A stretch of DNA of 64,000 bases, taken from contig CP107049.1 of NCBI GenBank assembly GCA_025736915.1, positions 3,658,001-3,722,000 of the forward strand, in the 5' to 3' direction. The DNA is from Acinetobacter nosocomialis (lineage in GTDB: Bacteria > Pseudomonadota > Gammaproteobacteria > Pseudomonadales > Moraxellaceae). Numbering within the stretch: the stretch's first letter is position 1; every line of letters begins with the position of its first letter. The notes beneath the pieces were generated by a model that saw only the letters and a program-made list of their open reading frames with translations, was not told where the DNA came from and ran no database searches. A program made the translations under genes and the position numbers. Below are positions 45,545 through 54,780 of this stretch, one piece after another.

Positions 45545-46428
45545 GCATCAAAAAACGCGGATTGGCGAAAGGGCGTGGTTTAGATGCATTACTTGGTTCA
45601 ATTCAAAAAGAAAAATTACAACTAGAAGCTCAAGCACTTGATCACGGGCAGTTAAAGCAAATTGATGTGAATTTGTTGAAACGAGGTGAATATCAGCCAC
45701 GTCGTTTTATTCATGAGCATGATTTGCAAGAGTTGGCATCTTCTATTGAAAAACATGGGGTGATGCAACCAATCGTTATTCGTCCTGTAGATGATGAAGC
45801 TCATCCTTACGAAATTATTGCAGGTGAGCGTCGTTGGCGTGCAGCACAAATTGCTGGTTTAACTGAAATTCCAGCAATTGTTCGTGATTTAAATGACCAA
45901 GTCGCGATTGCTTTAGCGCTTATTGAGAATATCCAACGTCAAGATTTAAACCCAATTGATCAAGCCTTGGCATTGCAACGTTTTCATGATGAGTTTGGTT
46001 TAAGTCATCAGGAAATTGCCGATACTGTAGGTAAGGCGAGAACAACGGTCAGTAACTTGTTGCGTCTATTGAGTTTGGCTGATGACATTAAAGAATTTAT
46101 GCAACAAGGTCAGCTTGATATGGGCCATGCTCGTGCGATCCTGACCTTAAAAGGCAAAGAGCAACTTGAAGTTGCCAACATTGTTATCGAAAAAGGATTA
46201 TCTGTTCGTCAGACTGAGCAGTTGGTTCGTGATTGGAACGAACCTAAACAGGAAAAGGAAAAAACTCCTGTTGCACCAGATATCGAGCAATTGACACAGA
46301 AACTATCTGAACGATTTGGTGCCAATGTTAAAATTGATCATAACCAGAAAGGTAAAGGTAAGCTTGTTATTCATTATCATTCACTCGATGAGTTAGATGG
46401 TATTTTGAATATTTGTTTACCAGATTAA
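45541..46428 (+). CDS. parB: Chromosome partitioning protein ParB
   Basis: Binds parS and spreads as a CTP-dependent clamp. ParB/Spo0J N-terminal domain with the CTP motif (GERRWRAAQIAGLTEIPAIV), ALIENIQRQDLNPIDQALALQ box, then the helix-turn-helix (SHQEIADTVGKARTTVSNLLRLL) and a dimerisation tail. 295 residues. I searched the window for a good parS match and found only partial ones. Confidence 0.97.
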   Translation: MSIKKRGLAKGRGLDALLGSIQKEKLQLEAQALDHGQLKQIDVNLLKRGEYQPRRFIHEHDLQELASSIEKHGVMQPIVIRPVDDEAHPYEIIAGERRWRAAQIAGLTEIPAIVRDLNDQVAIALALIENIQRQDLNPIDQALALQRFHDEFGLSHQEIADTVGKARTTVSNLLRLLSLADDIKEFMQQGQLDMGHARAILTLKGKEQLEVANIVIEKGLSVRQTEQLVRDWNEPKQEKEKTPVAPDIEQLTQKLSERFGANVKIDHNQKGKGKLVIHYHSLDELDGILNICLPD

Positions 46429-46477
46429 TTCTAAGTTAGGTCATATATTTCTAATTTATATTCTTGGGGAAGAAAAT

Positions 46478-47113
46478 ATGTGGGAACTTGTGAAAGCGGG
46501 CGGCTGGTTAATGCTGCCTTTAATTTTGTGTTCAATTTTAACAGTCGCTATTAGTATTGAGCGTTTTATACGTTTAAGACGTTCACAAGTTTTGCCTAAA
46601 GCATTGATGAGTGACGGTAGTGCAGATATTTCTCATATCATCACGAATTTAGAGCAAGATACTGATGCCCCAAGCACAGCATTAGGAAATATTCTAAAAG
46701 CTGGTTTTGAGCATCAGGAGCATGGAGAGCAATTTGCTCGGGCTCAAATGGAAGCAATGGCTTCTCAAGAAATTTCTTATTTAGAAAAAAATATTAACTT
46801 CTTGGGAACTTTAAGTGCTATTGCACCTTTACTTGGGTTACTTGGAACGGTTGTAGGGATTATTGAGTCTTTTCTTGTGATTGATTTTGGTTCGGCAGGT
46901 AGCCCAAGCTTAATGATTCCTGGTATTTCAAAAGCCTTGATCACGACAGCGGTTGGAATGCTTATTGCAATTCCTGCTCTTATTTCATATCGCTATTTTC
47001 AAAGAGTGGTGCAAAATTACATTGCGGAGTTAGAACAGCAATCTACACTCTTCCATGCATCGTTGTTTTACAAACGTTCTTCAGTTACGCAAGAACATCG
47101 CCGTGTTGGTTGA
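46478..47113 (+). CDS. exbB: ExbB/TolQ-like proton channel subunit
   Basis: MotA/TolQ/ExbB family, 211 residues with three membrane helices (about 8-28, 105-130 and 150-175). The central pattern FLGTLSAIAPLLGLLGTVVGIIESF and the LITTAVGMLIAIPALISYRYF block are typical. With ExbD it should form a proton-driven energiser for an outer-membrane partner, but no TonB lies nearby. It heads the msbA-lpxK-kdsB cluster, as in Pseudomonas, so it may serve envelope biogenesis. Confidence 0.9.
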   Translation: MWELVKAGGWLMLPLILCSILTVAISIERFIRLRRSQVLPKALMSDGSADISHIITNLEQDTDAPSTALGNILKAGFEHQEHGEQFARAQMEAMASQEISYLEKNINFLGTLSAIAPLLGLLGTVVGIIESFLVIDFGSAGSPSLMIPGISKALITTAVGMLIAIPALISYRYFQRVVQNYIAELEQQSTLFHASLFYKRSSVTQEHRRVG

Positions 47114-47129
47114 TGGGTAGGGAACAAAT

Positions 47130-47558
47130 ATGAAGTTTAAACGTTCTCAAGTTGAAGACATTCATATCAATCTAACGCCTATGATTGATTGTTTACTGTT
47201 CATTCTGGTGTTTTTATTGTTATCTACCACTTTTAATCAACCAAGTCGCATCAATTTAACTTTACCAGATGCCCAAGGTGTCCCACCAAAACAGTACGAT
47301 CATAAAATTGAAGTCGTGGTAGACTCTAGCGGTCATTACGCTGTCAACGGTCAGGCATTATCTAGCAAAGATGTGGCTGATTTGAGCACTGCAATTAAGC
47401 AAATTGCTCAAGAGCGCCGTGATTTTATGTTTATCATCGCTGCTGATGCAAAAGCGTCTCATCAGGATGTTATTCGTGTTATGGATGTAGCAGGACAACT
47501 CGGTTTTGTTAACATCAATATTAGTACCAAAGTTCCTTCTAGAGGTTTTTCTGAGTGA
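47130..47558 (+). CDS. exbD: ExbD/TolR-like protein
   Basis: 142 residues, one N-terminal membrane helix (LTPMIDCLLFILVFLLLSTTF, with the membrane Asp that carries protons) and a periplasmic domain. Partner of the ExbB-like protein 16 bases upstream. Its stop overlaps the msbA start (GTGA). Confidence 0.9.
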   Translation: MKFKRSQVEDIHINLTPMIDCLLFILVFLLLSTTFNQPSRINLTLPDAQGVPPKQYDHKIEVVVDSSGHYAVNGQALSSKDVADLSTAIKQIAQERRDFMFIIAADAKASHQDVIRVMDVAGQLGFVNINISTKVPSRGFSE

Positions 47559-49282
47559 ATCAAGATTTTAAGGTTTATTTGCGTCTCATATCTTATTTAA
47601 AACCTTATTGGGGCGTGGCCTTATTAGTTCTTATCGGATTCGGTATGAACTCAGCAACAGAGGTTTCTGTTGCTAAGCTCATTAAATTTATTATTGATGC
47701 AATTCAAAATGCGAGTAGAGCGGATCTGGATTGGTTCCCTTTATTAATCATTTTATTGGTATTTTTCCGTGGCCTAGGCCTATTTATGGGTGGCTACTAT
47801 ACTGCTGTTATCTCACGTAGTTTAGTTTTTAGCATTCGCCAAGAAGTTTATGCAAAACTTTTAAGATTACCAGCTCAATATTATCTCGATAACTCTTCGG
47901 GACATATCACAGCCAAAATTATGTATAACGTCGAGCAACTGACAGCTGCTTCATCGGAGTCATTAAAAACCATCGTTCGAGATGGCATGATTACGCTGGG
48001 ATTGTTAGGTTATTTGTTTTATACAAATTGGCGCTTGACCCTTTGTATTATGGTGTTCTTACCTATTATTGGTGTTTTGGTGCGTAGAGCCTCAAAAAGA
48101 ATGCGTAAACTTTCACTGCAAGTTCAGGACACTATGGGTGATGTTAACCATGTAGTGCAAGAAAGTATTAGTGGTAGTGCAGTTGTTAAAAGTTTCGCTG
48201 GTGAAGAGTCAGAACAAGAGCGTTTTTATAAGTCATCTGAAGAGAACTTAAAACGCGGCTTAAAAATGGTGATTGTGCAAAACCTAAATAGCCCAGTTGT
48301 TCAAGTGGTCATGGCTTGTGCAATGGCTCTTATTGTATGGTTAGCCTTAAGACCACAAATTTTAGGTAATACAAGTGCGGGTGAGTTTGTTGCATATATT
48401 ACGGCAGCTGGTCTTCTTTCTAAACCTGTTAAAAACTTAACTGATATTAATGAGAAGTTGCAGCGTGGTTTAGCGGCAGCACATTCAGTTTTTGAATTAT
48501 TAGATTTACCTGAAGAAGAAAATAGTGGTCAGCTTAAACCTCAGTTGCAAGGTGCAATTCGTTTTGACCATGTTGTACTTAACTATGCTGATGGCACTCA
48601 GGCGATTAAAGATTTTTCTTTAGATATTCGTCCAGGTGAAACTGTTGCATTGGTAGGGCGCTCTGGTGCTGGTAAAACCTCTTTAGTGAACATGTTGGTA
48701 CGTTTCCAAGAAGTCTCAAGTGGTCAAATTTATTTAGATGACTTGCCAATACGTGATATTGAGCTTTCAAGTTTACGTACACAAATTGCGATGGTAAATC
48801 AGCAAGTTGTTTTGTTTAACCGAACTGTACGTGAAAATATTGCTTATGGTCAGCTACACGATGCGAGCGATGAAGAAGTTATCGCAGCGGCAAAGGCTGC
48901 TTATGCCCATGACTTTATTATGAATTTACCAAATGGTTATGATACTGTCCTAGGTGCTCAAGGGCTAAATCTGTCGGGTGGCCAACGTCAACGTATAGCA
49001 ATCGCTCGTGCAATTTTGAAAAATGCGCCTATTCTCGTTTTAGATGAAGCTACAAGTGCGCTTGATAACGAATCTGAACATTTTATTCAGCAAGCATTTG
49101 ATGAGGCGATGCAAGACCGTACAACGATTGTGATTGCTCATCGTTTATCTACAATTGAAAATGCAGACCGTATTGTCGTATTAGATCGTGGACAAATTGT
49201 TGAACAAGGTACTCATCAAGAATTACTTGCTAAGCATGGTGCTTATTATCAATTACATCAGCGTAATTTTGAGGACAACTAA
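47555..49282 (+). CDS. msbA: Lipid A flippase MsbA
   Basis: ABC exporter that flips lipid A-core across the inner membrane. 575 residues: six membrane helices, then an ATPase with Walker A (GRSGAGKTS), LSGGQRQRIAIARAIL, Walker B (ILVLDEATSALDN) and H-loop (IAHRLSTIE). It starts at GTG inside the end of exbD, so it is translationally coupled. Neighbouring lpxK and kdsB identify it as MsbA rather than a general multidrug pump. Confidence 0.95.
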   Translation: MNQDFKVYLRLISYLKPYWGVALLVLIGFGMNSATEVSVAKLIKFIIDAIQNASRADLDWFPLLIILLVFFRGLGLFMGGYYTAVISRSLVFSIRQEVYAKLLRLPAQYYLDNSSGHITAKIMYNVEQLTAASSESLKTIVRDGMITLGLLGYLFYTNWRLTLCIMVFLPIIGVLVRRASKRMRKLSLQVQDTMGDVNHVVQESISGSAVVKSFAGEESEQERFYKSSEENLKRGLKMVIVQNLNSPVVQVVMACAMALIVWLALRPQILGNTSAGEFVAYITAAGLLSKPVKNLTDINEKLQRGLAAAHSVFELLDLPEEENSGQLKPQLQGAIRFDHVVLNYADGTQAIKDFSLDIRPGETVALVGRSGAGKTSLVNMLVRFQEVSSGQIYLDDLPIRDIELSSLRTQIAMVNQQVVLFNRTVRENIAYGQLHDASDEEVIAAAKAAYAHDFIMNLPNGYDTVLGAQGLNLSGGQRQRIAIARAILKNAPILVLDEATSALDNESEHFIQQAFDEAMQDRTTIVIAHRLSTIENADRIVVLDRGQIVEQGTHQELLAKHGAYYQLHQRNFEDN

Positions 49283-49284
49283 GC

Positions 49285-50295
49285 ATGTCTTTAGCCCAGC
49301 TGATACAAAATGCATGGAATAAGCAATCAAATTGGTTGGTTGTTTTGCGTCCATTATCATGTTTGTATCGTGCTGGGTTTTTATTGAATCGTCATTTTTA
49401 TAATTCAGGTTTTAAAAAGGTCTATGACGCGCCTGTACCGGTTATGGTGATTGGAAATATTACAGTGGGTGGTAGTGGCAAAACCCCATTATTAATAGAG
49501 CTGGTTAATTACTTAAAACAACATAACGTAAAAGTAGGTGTAATTAGTCGGGGCTATGGTGGAGTTGGTCCTTTTCCTATGTTGGTAACATCAGCCAGTC
49601 AGGCAGCTGAAGCAGGAGATGAACCTGCTTTGATTGTACAGTCAACTGGCGTACCTATGGCAGTAGGACCCAATAGACAAGCGGCAATCGAATTATTATT
49701 AGCATCGATGAAACTAGATTTAATTATTAGTGATGATGGATTGCAACATTGGGCATTAGGTCGTCAAATAGAATGGATCGTGCTTGATCAAAATCGTGGC
49801 CTTGGAAATAGAAAGTTATTACCAGAAGGCTATTTGCGTGAACCTGCTGAACGTTTAAAAACGGGTACAGTAATCGAACATGCATTTGCCCCATCAACAG
49901 CAATGCATATGCATCTGGATGCTGGACAACCTTACTTATTGAATCCTTCTTCAGCAACTGAATTATCATTCAATACTCAAAATAATTACCATGCAGTAGT
50001 TGGTATTGGTTTTCCTCAGCGCTTTTACCAAACACTTAAAGGTTTAGGTGTAAACCAATTTCAAGAGCATGCTTTTCGTGATCATCATGATTATGTTATT
50101 GATGACCTTTTATTTAATGATGACCAACCTATCATTACGACTGAAAAAGATGCGGTTAAGTTGTTGCCTTTACTTGAAAAGCGTCCAGAATTTAAACGGC
50201 CTATTTGGGTCGTACCTGTTAAAGCTGTTTTGTCTGAAGAGTGCTATCAGGTTTTAAATCAGCAATTGCAAAAACTTGATATTCAAATATCTTAG
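49285..50295 (+). CDS. lpxK: Tetraacyldisaccharide 4'-kinase LpxK
   Basis: Phosphorylates the 4' position of the lipid A precursor. The unusual P-loop is present (VMVIGNITVGGSGKTPLLIELV), with ISRGYGG and DDGLQHWALGR after it, where the catalytic Asp-His pair lies. 336 residues. The ATG is 3 bases after the msbA stop. Inner-membrane associated. Confidence 0.96.
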   Translation: MSLAQLIQNAWNKQSNWLVVLRPLSCLYRAGFLLNRHFYNSGFKKVYDAPVPVMVIGNITVGGSGKTPLLIELVNYLKQHNVKVGVISRGYGGVGPFPMLVTSASQAAEAGDEPALIVQSTGVPMAVGPNRQAAIELLLASMKLDLIISDDGLQHWALGRQIEWIVLDQNRGLGNRKLLPEGYLREPAERLKTGTVIEHAFAPSTAMHMHLDAGQPYLLNPSSATELSFNTQNNYHAVVGIGFPQRFYQTLKGLGVNQFQEHAFRDHHDYVIDDLLFNDDQPIITTEKDAVKLLPLLEKRPEFKRPIWVVPVKAVLSEECYQVLNQQLQKLDIQIS

Positions 50296-50304
50296 GAAGA
50301 AAAA

Positions 50305-51066
50305 ATGAAACACATCGTTATTCCAGCACGCTTCTCAAGTTCGCGTTTGCCAGGTAAGCCATTGTTACTTATTCATGACCGACCTATGATTTTACGCGTA
50401 GTAGATCAGGCAAAGAAAGTTGAAGGTTTCGATGATCTGTGTGTAGCAACCGATGATGAACGTATTGCTGAAATATGCCGTGCAGAGGGTGTTGATGTTG
50501 TTTTAACAAGTGCTGACCATCCATCGGGAACTGACCGTTTGAGTGAAGTTGCTTGTATTAAGGGGTGGGATGCGGATGACATTATTGTAAATGTACAAGG
50601 TGATGAGCCTTTACTGCCAGCTCAACTTGTTCAGCAGGTTGCGAAGCTTCTAGTTGAAAAACCAAATTGCTCAATGTCCACATTATGTGAGCCTATTCAT
50701 GCTTTAGATGAGTTTCAGCGTGATAGCATTGTGAAAGTGGTTATGTCTAATCAAAATGAAGCTTTGTACTTTAGTCGTGCAACTATTCCTTATGATCGAG
50801 ATGGTGCTAAACAAGCTGAACCAACTTTACATACCCAAGCATTTCGTCATTTAGGTTTATATGCTTATCGTGTGAACTTGTTACAAGAATATGTTACATG
50901 GGATATGGGTAAACTTGAAAAGCTAGAGAGTCTTGAGCAATTACGTGTTTTAGAAAACGGGCATCGTATTGCTATTGCTGTAGCAGAAGCGAATTTACCG
51001 CCAGGTGTTGACACCCAAGCAGATCTTGACCGTCTAAATAATATGCCTGTTGAGTCTTTTGAGTAA
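50305..51066 (+). CDS. kdsB: CMP-Kdo synthetase KdsB
   Basis: Activates Kdo, the first inner-core sugar, for LOS assembly. The nucleotidyltransferase motif [17 protein letters not shown] opens the protein, followed by [17 protein letters not shown] and NVQGDEPLL. 253 residues. Preceded by an AGGAAG ribosome site. It completes the msbA-lpxK-kdsB unit. Confidence 0.97.
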   Translation: MKHIVIPARFSSSRLPGKPLLLIHDRPMILRVVDQAKKVEGFDDLCVATDDERIAEICRAEGVDVVLTSADHPSGTDRLSEVACIKGWDADDIIVNVQGDEPLLPAQLVQQVAKLLVEKPNCSMSTLCEPIHALDEFQRDSIVKVVMSNQNEALYFSRATIPYDRDGAKQAEPTLHTQAFRHLGLYAYRVNLLQEYVTWDMGKLEKLESLEQLRVLENGHRIAIAVAEANLPPGVDTQADLDRLNNMPVESFE

Positions 51067-51077
51067 GTGTTAATTTA

Positions 51078-52058
51078 ATGAATCAGAATGTGACTTCTAA
51101 GGTTTATCCGTGGCAACAGACAATGTGGGAAACGTTAACAACACGTTTTCCTAATATTGGGCATGGCTTATTATTTTATGGTAAACAAGGTTGTGGTAAG
51201 CATGCTTTTGCCAAGCATTTTTTAGCATGGGTACTTTGTTTAAATAAGCAGCCTCAGGGGGCTTGTGGAGAATGTAGTAGCTGTCAATGGTTAAAATCAG
51301 ACACGCACCCGAACTATGTTCATATCACGACTGATGAAGAAAATAAAAAACAGAATGCAAAAATTAAAATAGAAAAAATTCGAGATTTATTGCCATTTGT
51401 ACAGCAAACTGGTGAAGGATGGCGTGTTATTGTCATTGAACCAGCTGAAGCTTTAAATCTTGCATCATCAAATGCACTGTTAAAAACTTTAGAAGAACCC
51501 GGTGAGCGCGTTGTTTTAATTTTGTTGGCTGATCACTATTTGAAATTACCAGCTACCATTCGAAGTCGCTTACAGCATTTTGCTTTAGACCGTATTTCAT
51601 ATGAGCAGGCAACATCTTATCTAAATGAGCATTTGGCTGAAATCGCGGCAGTACCACCTGAATTATTGTTAGGTCTTTCTAATGATATGCCTTTGCAAGC
51701 AGTCGAAATTGCTACTAGTGATTGGTTTGCGAAAAGACAAACATTTTTAGAAGACTGGACTAAGGTAGTTAACCAAAAAAATATGCCTTTATTTTATTCA
51801 GCTAAGTGGCAGAAAGAGCTCAATTTTAACGATTTTATGATGCTTCTTGAATACTTGTTAGGGGATTTAATTTGTGTCAAGCTGAACCAACCACAGAAAA
51901 ATATTGATTTACAATTTGATCAATTGGCACAAAACTATAATTTAGAAAGCTTATTCAGTCTTTATGAGGAATTACAGCAATCTAAAAGATTGGTTGAACA
52001 AAATGTACAAACACAACTCATCACAGATCAACTTTTTATAAAATTAATGAACGTTTAA
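51078..52058 (+). CDS. holB: DNA polymerase III subunit delta'
   Basis: Stator subunit of the clamp loader. AAA+ domain with a degenerate P-loop (GKQGCGKH) that should not hydrolyse ATP, and a zinc module (CGECSSCQWLKSDTHPN). The segment EPAEALNLASSNALLKTLEEP and the TIRSRLQHF sensor motif are typical of HolB. 326 residues. Neighbour of pilZ and tatD, as in Pseudomonas. Confidence 0.94.
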   Translation: MNQNVTSKVYPWQQTMWETLTTRFPNIGHGLLFYGKQGCGKHAFAKHFLAWVLCLNKQPQGACGECSSCQWLKSDTHPNYVHITTDEENKKQNAKIKIEKIRDLLPFVQQTGEGWRVIVIEPAEALNLASSNALLKTLEEPGERVVLILLADHYLKLPATIRSRLQHFALDRISYEQATSYLNEHLAEIAAVPPELLLGLSNDMPLQAVEIATSDWFAKRQTFLEDWTKVVNQKNMPLFYSAKWQKELNFNDFMMLLEYLLGDLICVKLNQPQKNIDLQFDQLAQNYNLESLFSLYEELQQSKRLVEQNVQTQLITDQLFIKLMNV

Positions 52059-52070
52059 GGGGAAACTATA

Positions 52071-52412
52071 ATGCAACCACAAATGGGTGGAATTATTCAG
52101 GTCAATATTCCTGATAGAGCAACCTTACAAGCAAGCTATATGGGGTATGTGCAAGGTGGGGGCTTATTTGTGCCATCGAAGCAAAAAGTGAAGATGGGCC
52201 AAGAAATTTTTATTTTAGCTACGTTACCAGAACAATCACAAAAAATTCCTTTAACTGGTAAAGTAGTGTGGATTTCACATAAGCAAAGTGGATTTAAACC
52301 GCAAGGTTTCGCAATTCAATTGAGTGGTGATAAAGGAATTTACTATAAAGCTGAAGCTGAGCGGATTTTAGCTGGTAGTATGTCTTTAGATCGTCCAAGT
52401 TATACCATGTAA
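52071..52412 (+). CDS. pilZ: Type IV pilus assembly protein PilZ
   Basis: 113 residues with the PilZ barrel (KIPLTGKVVWISHKQSGFKPQGFAIQLSG). It lacks the RxxxR and D/NxSxxG motifs that bind cyclic di-GMP. The C-terminal SLDRPSYTM and the position between holB and tatD match Pseudomonas PilZ (PA2960), which acts in pilus biogenesis through PilB and FimX without binding the nucleotide. It should support twitching and natural transformation. Confidence 0.9.
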   Translation: MQPQMGGIIQVNIPDRATLQASYMGYVQGGGLFVPSKQKVKMGQEIFILATLPEQSQKIPLTGKVVWISHKQSGFKPQGFAIQLSGDKGIYYKAEAERILAGSMSLDRPSYTM

Positions 52413-52429
52413 GCAGATAGGAAAGTACA

Positions 52430-53203
52430 GTGTTTGTTGATACCCATTGCCATTTAACAATGTTAGATTTAACGCCTTATAACGGTGATTTAGATCTTGC
52501 ACTTGCTGCTGCACGAGAAGAAGGTGTCTCTAAGTTTATGGCAATTTCAGTTGACCTTGATGATCATGTTGCTTTAGCTGAAATCGCAAAGCGTCATGAA
52601 GATGTTGGGTATACGGTGGGTGTGCATCCTTGTGAGGATGTAGATACTATGGCTCGAGCAACGACTGAGTATTTGACTGAGTTAGCTCAATCAGAAAAAG
52701 TGTGGGCTTTAGGCGAAACAGGTTTAGATTATTACCACAGTACTGACTTTATTAATGAGCAAAAGGCTTGTTTTGCTCGGCATATTCAAGCCTCTAAAAA
52801 TGTCAAAAAGCCAGTAGTTGTTCATACACGTTCAGCAAAACATGATACGGTGGATATTATTCGAGCTGAACAATCTTCGCATGGTATTTTGCATTGTTTT
52901 ACTGAAGACTGGGAAACAGCAAAAGCCGTATTGGACTGTGGTTACTATATTTCCTTTTCAGGGATTGTTTCATTTAAAAATGCTCAAGATTTACGTGATG
53001 TTGCCAAGCAAGTACCTTTAGATCGACTCTTAATTGAAACAGATAGTCCTTATTTGGCTCCAGTGCCATATCGTGGTAAAACAAATGAACCAAAATACGT
53101 ACCCTATGTAGCGAAAGCACTTAGTGATGTATATGATAAATCGATTGAGGAAATTGCAAGAATCACCTCGCAAAATTTCGAAAATTTACTCAAAGCGATT
53201 TAA
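52430..53203 (+). CDS. tatD: TatD family metal-dependent deoxyribonuclease
   Basis: Metallohydrolase, 257 residues: VDTHCHLTMLDL, GETGLDYY, VVHTRSAKHDT, ILHCFTE and ETDSPYLAPVPYRGK provide the metal ligands. Family members act as 3'-5' exonucleases or D-aminoacyl-tRNA deacylases. It starts at GTG with an AGGAAAG site. Sequence is of the YcfH type. Confidence 0.92.
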   Translation: MFVDTHCHLTMLDLTPYNGDLDLALAAAREEGVSKFMAISVDLDDHVALAEIAKRHEDVGYTVGVHPCEDVDTMARATTEYLTELAQSEKVWALGETGLDYYHSTDFINEQKACFARHIQASKNVKKPVVVHTRSAKHDTVDIIRAEQSSHGILHCFTEDWETAKAVLDCGYYISFSGIVSFKNAQDLRDVAKQVPLDRLLIETDSPYLAPVPYRGKTNEPKYVPYVAKALSDVYDKSIEEIARITSQNFENLLKAI

Positions 53204-53234
53204 CTTATAGAAACTATATAAAGAGAGTAATTGC

Positions 53235-53849
53235 GTGAAGATGGACCGTCAAGCTCAGTTCCGAGCAAGAGAAGCATTAATATTTCAAGTTGCGGAACAG
53301 TTGTTGTTAGAAAATGGCGAAGCCGGAATGACACTTGATGTGCTGGCTGCTGAGCTTGATTTGGCAAAAGGCACCTTGTACAAACATTTTCAAAGCAAAG
53401 ATGAATTGTACATGCTGTTAATTATTCGTAATGAGCGCATGTTACTTGAAATGGTCCAAGACACTGAAAAGGCTTTTCCAGAACATTTGGCTTTCTTTAT
53501 GTTGCACCATTTGCACCATCCGGAACGAACAGTATTGTTTCATCAAATTGAAGAAAAGCTTTCGATTACTGCTCAAGGTGTACACCATCTTTTTAATGAA
53601 CTCTATCAAGTGAGAAAGCAGCGCCTACGTATTATTATTCGTATGACTGATCATTATTTAGAGTCAATCCAGAGTCATATGACTACACGAGATTACTTAG
53701 CTTCAATCTGGTCGCTCACTCATGGGGCTGCTGCAATTCTGAATTCAAGTTTTTACCAACGTTATTTGGGTTCAAGAGATACTTTAAGAGTAGCTTATAT
53801 TGATCAGGCATTGGCCTTACCGAAACAAGCAGTTGAGCAATATGCTTAA
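53235..53849 (+). CDS. TetR-family regulator in the holB-gsp run
   Basis: 204 residues. Helix-turn-helix block (TLDVLAAELDLAKGTLYKHFQSKDELYMLLI), then a ligand domain. An AAGAGAG site stands 7 bases before the GTG at 53235; an ATG lies two codons on. Its Pseudomonas counterpart also sits beside tatD and pilZ. The inducer is unknown. It lies 31 bases after tatD and 9 before gspH, so it may control its own long operon. Confidence 0.9.
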   Translation: MKMDRQAQFRAREALIFQVAEQLLLENGEAGMTLDVLAAELDLAKGTLYKHFQSKDELYMLLIIRNERMLLEMVQDTEKAFPEHLAFFMLHHLHHPERTVLFHQIEEKLSITAQGVHHLFNELYQVRKQRLRIIIRMTDHYLESIQSHMTTRDYLASIWSLTHGAAAILNSSFYQRYLGSRDTLRVAYIDQALALPKQAVEQYA

Positions 53850-53858
53850 TAGGTCGAT

Positions 53859-54410
53859 ATGAAATCGAAATCATTTCAATCACAAAAAGGCTTTACTCTT
53901 ATAGAAGTGATGGTGGTCATTGTGATTATGACAATTATGACCTCACTTGTTGTCTTGAATATCGGTGGTATAGACCAAAAGAAGGCAATGCAGGCAAGAG
54001 AGTTATTTCTACTTGATTTGCAAAAAATTAATAAAGAATCACTAGATCAATCACGTGTATTAGCTTTAGAAACTCATGGTGAGACAGATGTCTCACCATT
54101 TTCTTATGAATTATATGAATATCACGATCAAAGTACCTTGCAAGTACAAGATATAAAAAACCAATGGCAGAAATACACTGAATTTAAAACACGGCAACTT
54201 CCTACGCATGTGTCTTTTTCTGTAGAACCCTTGGATGGCCAGAATTATTCTAAGGCTAAAAATACCGATTTAGTGGGGGAAAAAACACCTCAACTCATCT
54301 GGTTTGGTAATGGTGAAGCCAAGACCGTTAAAATACAATTTTATCTAGAACAAAAACCGATTGGTTCGGAAATACAAATAGATCACTTGGGTAAAATAAA
54401 TGAAATCTAA
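53859..54410 (+). CDS. gspH: Type II secretion minor pseudopilin GspH
   Basis: Prepilin-like leader (KSKSFQSQKG) is cut before FTLIEVMVVIVIMTIMTSLVV; Glu5 of the mature helix is present. 183 residues with a pilin-like globular domain. Part of the tip complex of the type II pseudopilus, which exports lipases and proteases. The stop lies inside gspI (overlap 11 bases). Confidence 0.9.
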   Translation: MKSKSFQSQKGFTLIEVMVVIVIMTIMTSLVVLNIGGIDQKKAMQARELFLLDLQKINKESLDQSRVLALETHGETDVSPFSYELYEYHDQSTLQVQDIKNQWQKYTEFKTRQLPTHVSFSVEPLDGQNYSKAKNTDLVGEKTPQLIWFGNGEAKTVKIQFYLEQKPIGSEIQIDHLGKINEI

Positions 54411-54780
54411 AGGCTTTACCCTCTTAGAAGTTATGGTTGCTTTGGCAATCTTTGCTGTAGCAGCTGTCGCTTTAACTAAAGTGGCTATGCAGTACACTCA
54501 GTCTACCTCTAATGCGATTTTACGAACCAAAGCTCAATTTGTGGCAATGAATGAAATTGCTATGATGGAGATTAATCAAGAGTGGTTGCAGGGCACTCAA
54601 AGTAAGCAAGTAACCTCTCAAGGTGAGACTTGGCAGATTGATAAATCAGCTGAATCGACTGTTAGCCCTAATGTTCAAAAAATTGATGTACAAATTAGCT
54701 TATATGATCCGGATAAGGGAAAAGTACAAAACGGTATTACTCATATGGTCTTTTTTAATTATCCAGTGAAAGCAAAATAA
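54400..54780 (+). CDS. gspI: Type II secretion minor pseudopilin GspI
   Basis: 126 residues. Short leader (MKSKG), cut before FTLLEVMVALAIFAVAAVAL, with Glu5. The rest is a compact pilin-like domain. GspI nucleates the tip complex with GspJ and GspK. It overlaps gspH at its start and gspJ at its end (TAATG). Confidence 0.92.
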   Translation: MKSKGFTLLEVMVALAIFAVAAVALTKVAMQYTQSTSNAILRTKAQFVAMNEIAMMEINQEWLQGTQSKQVTSQGETWQIDKSAESTVSPNVQKIDVQISLYDPDKGKVQNGITHMVFFNYPVKAK

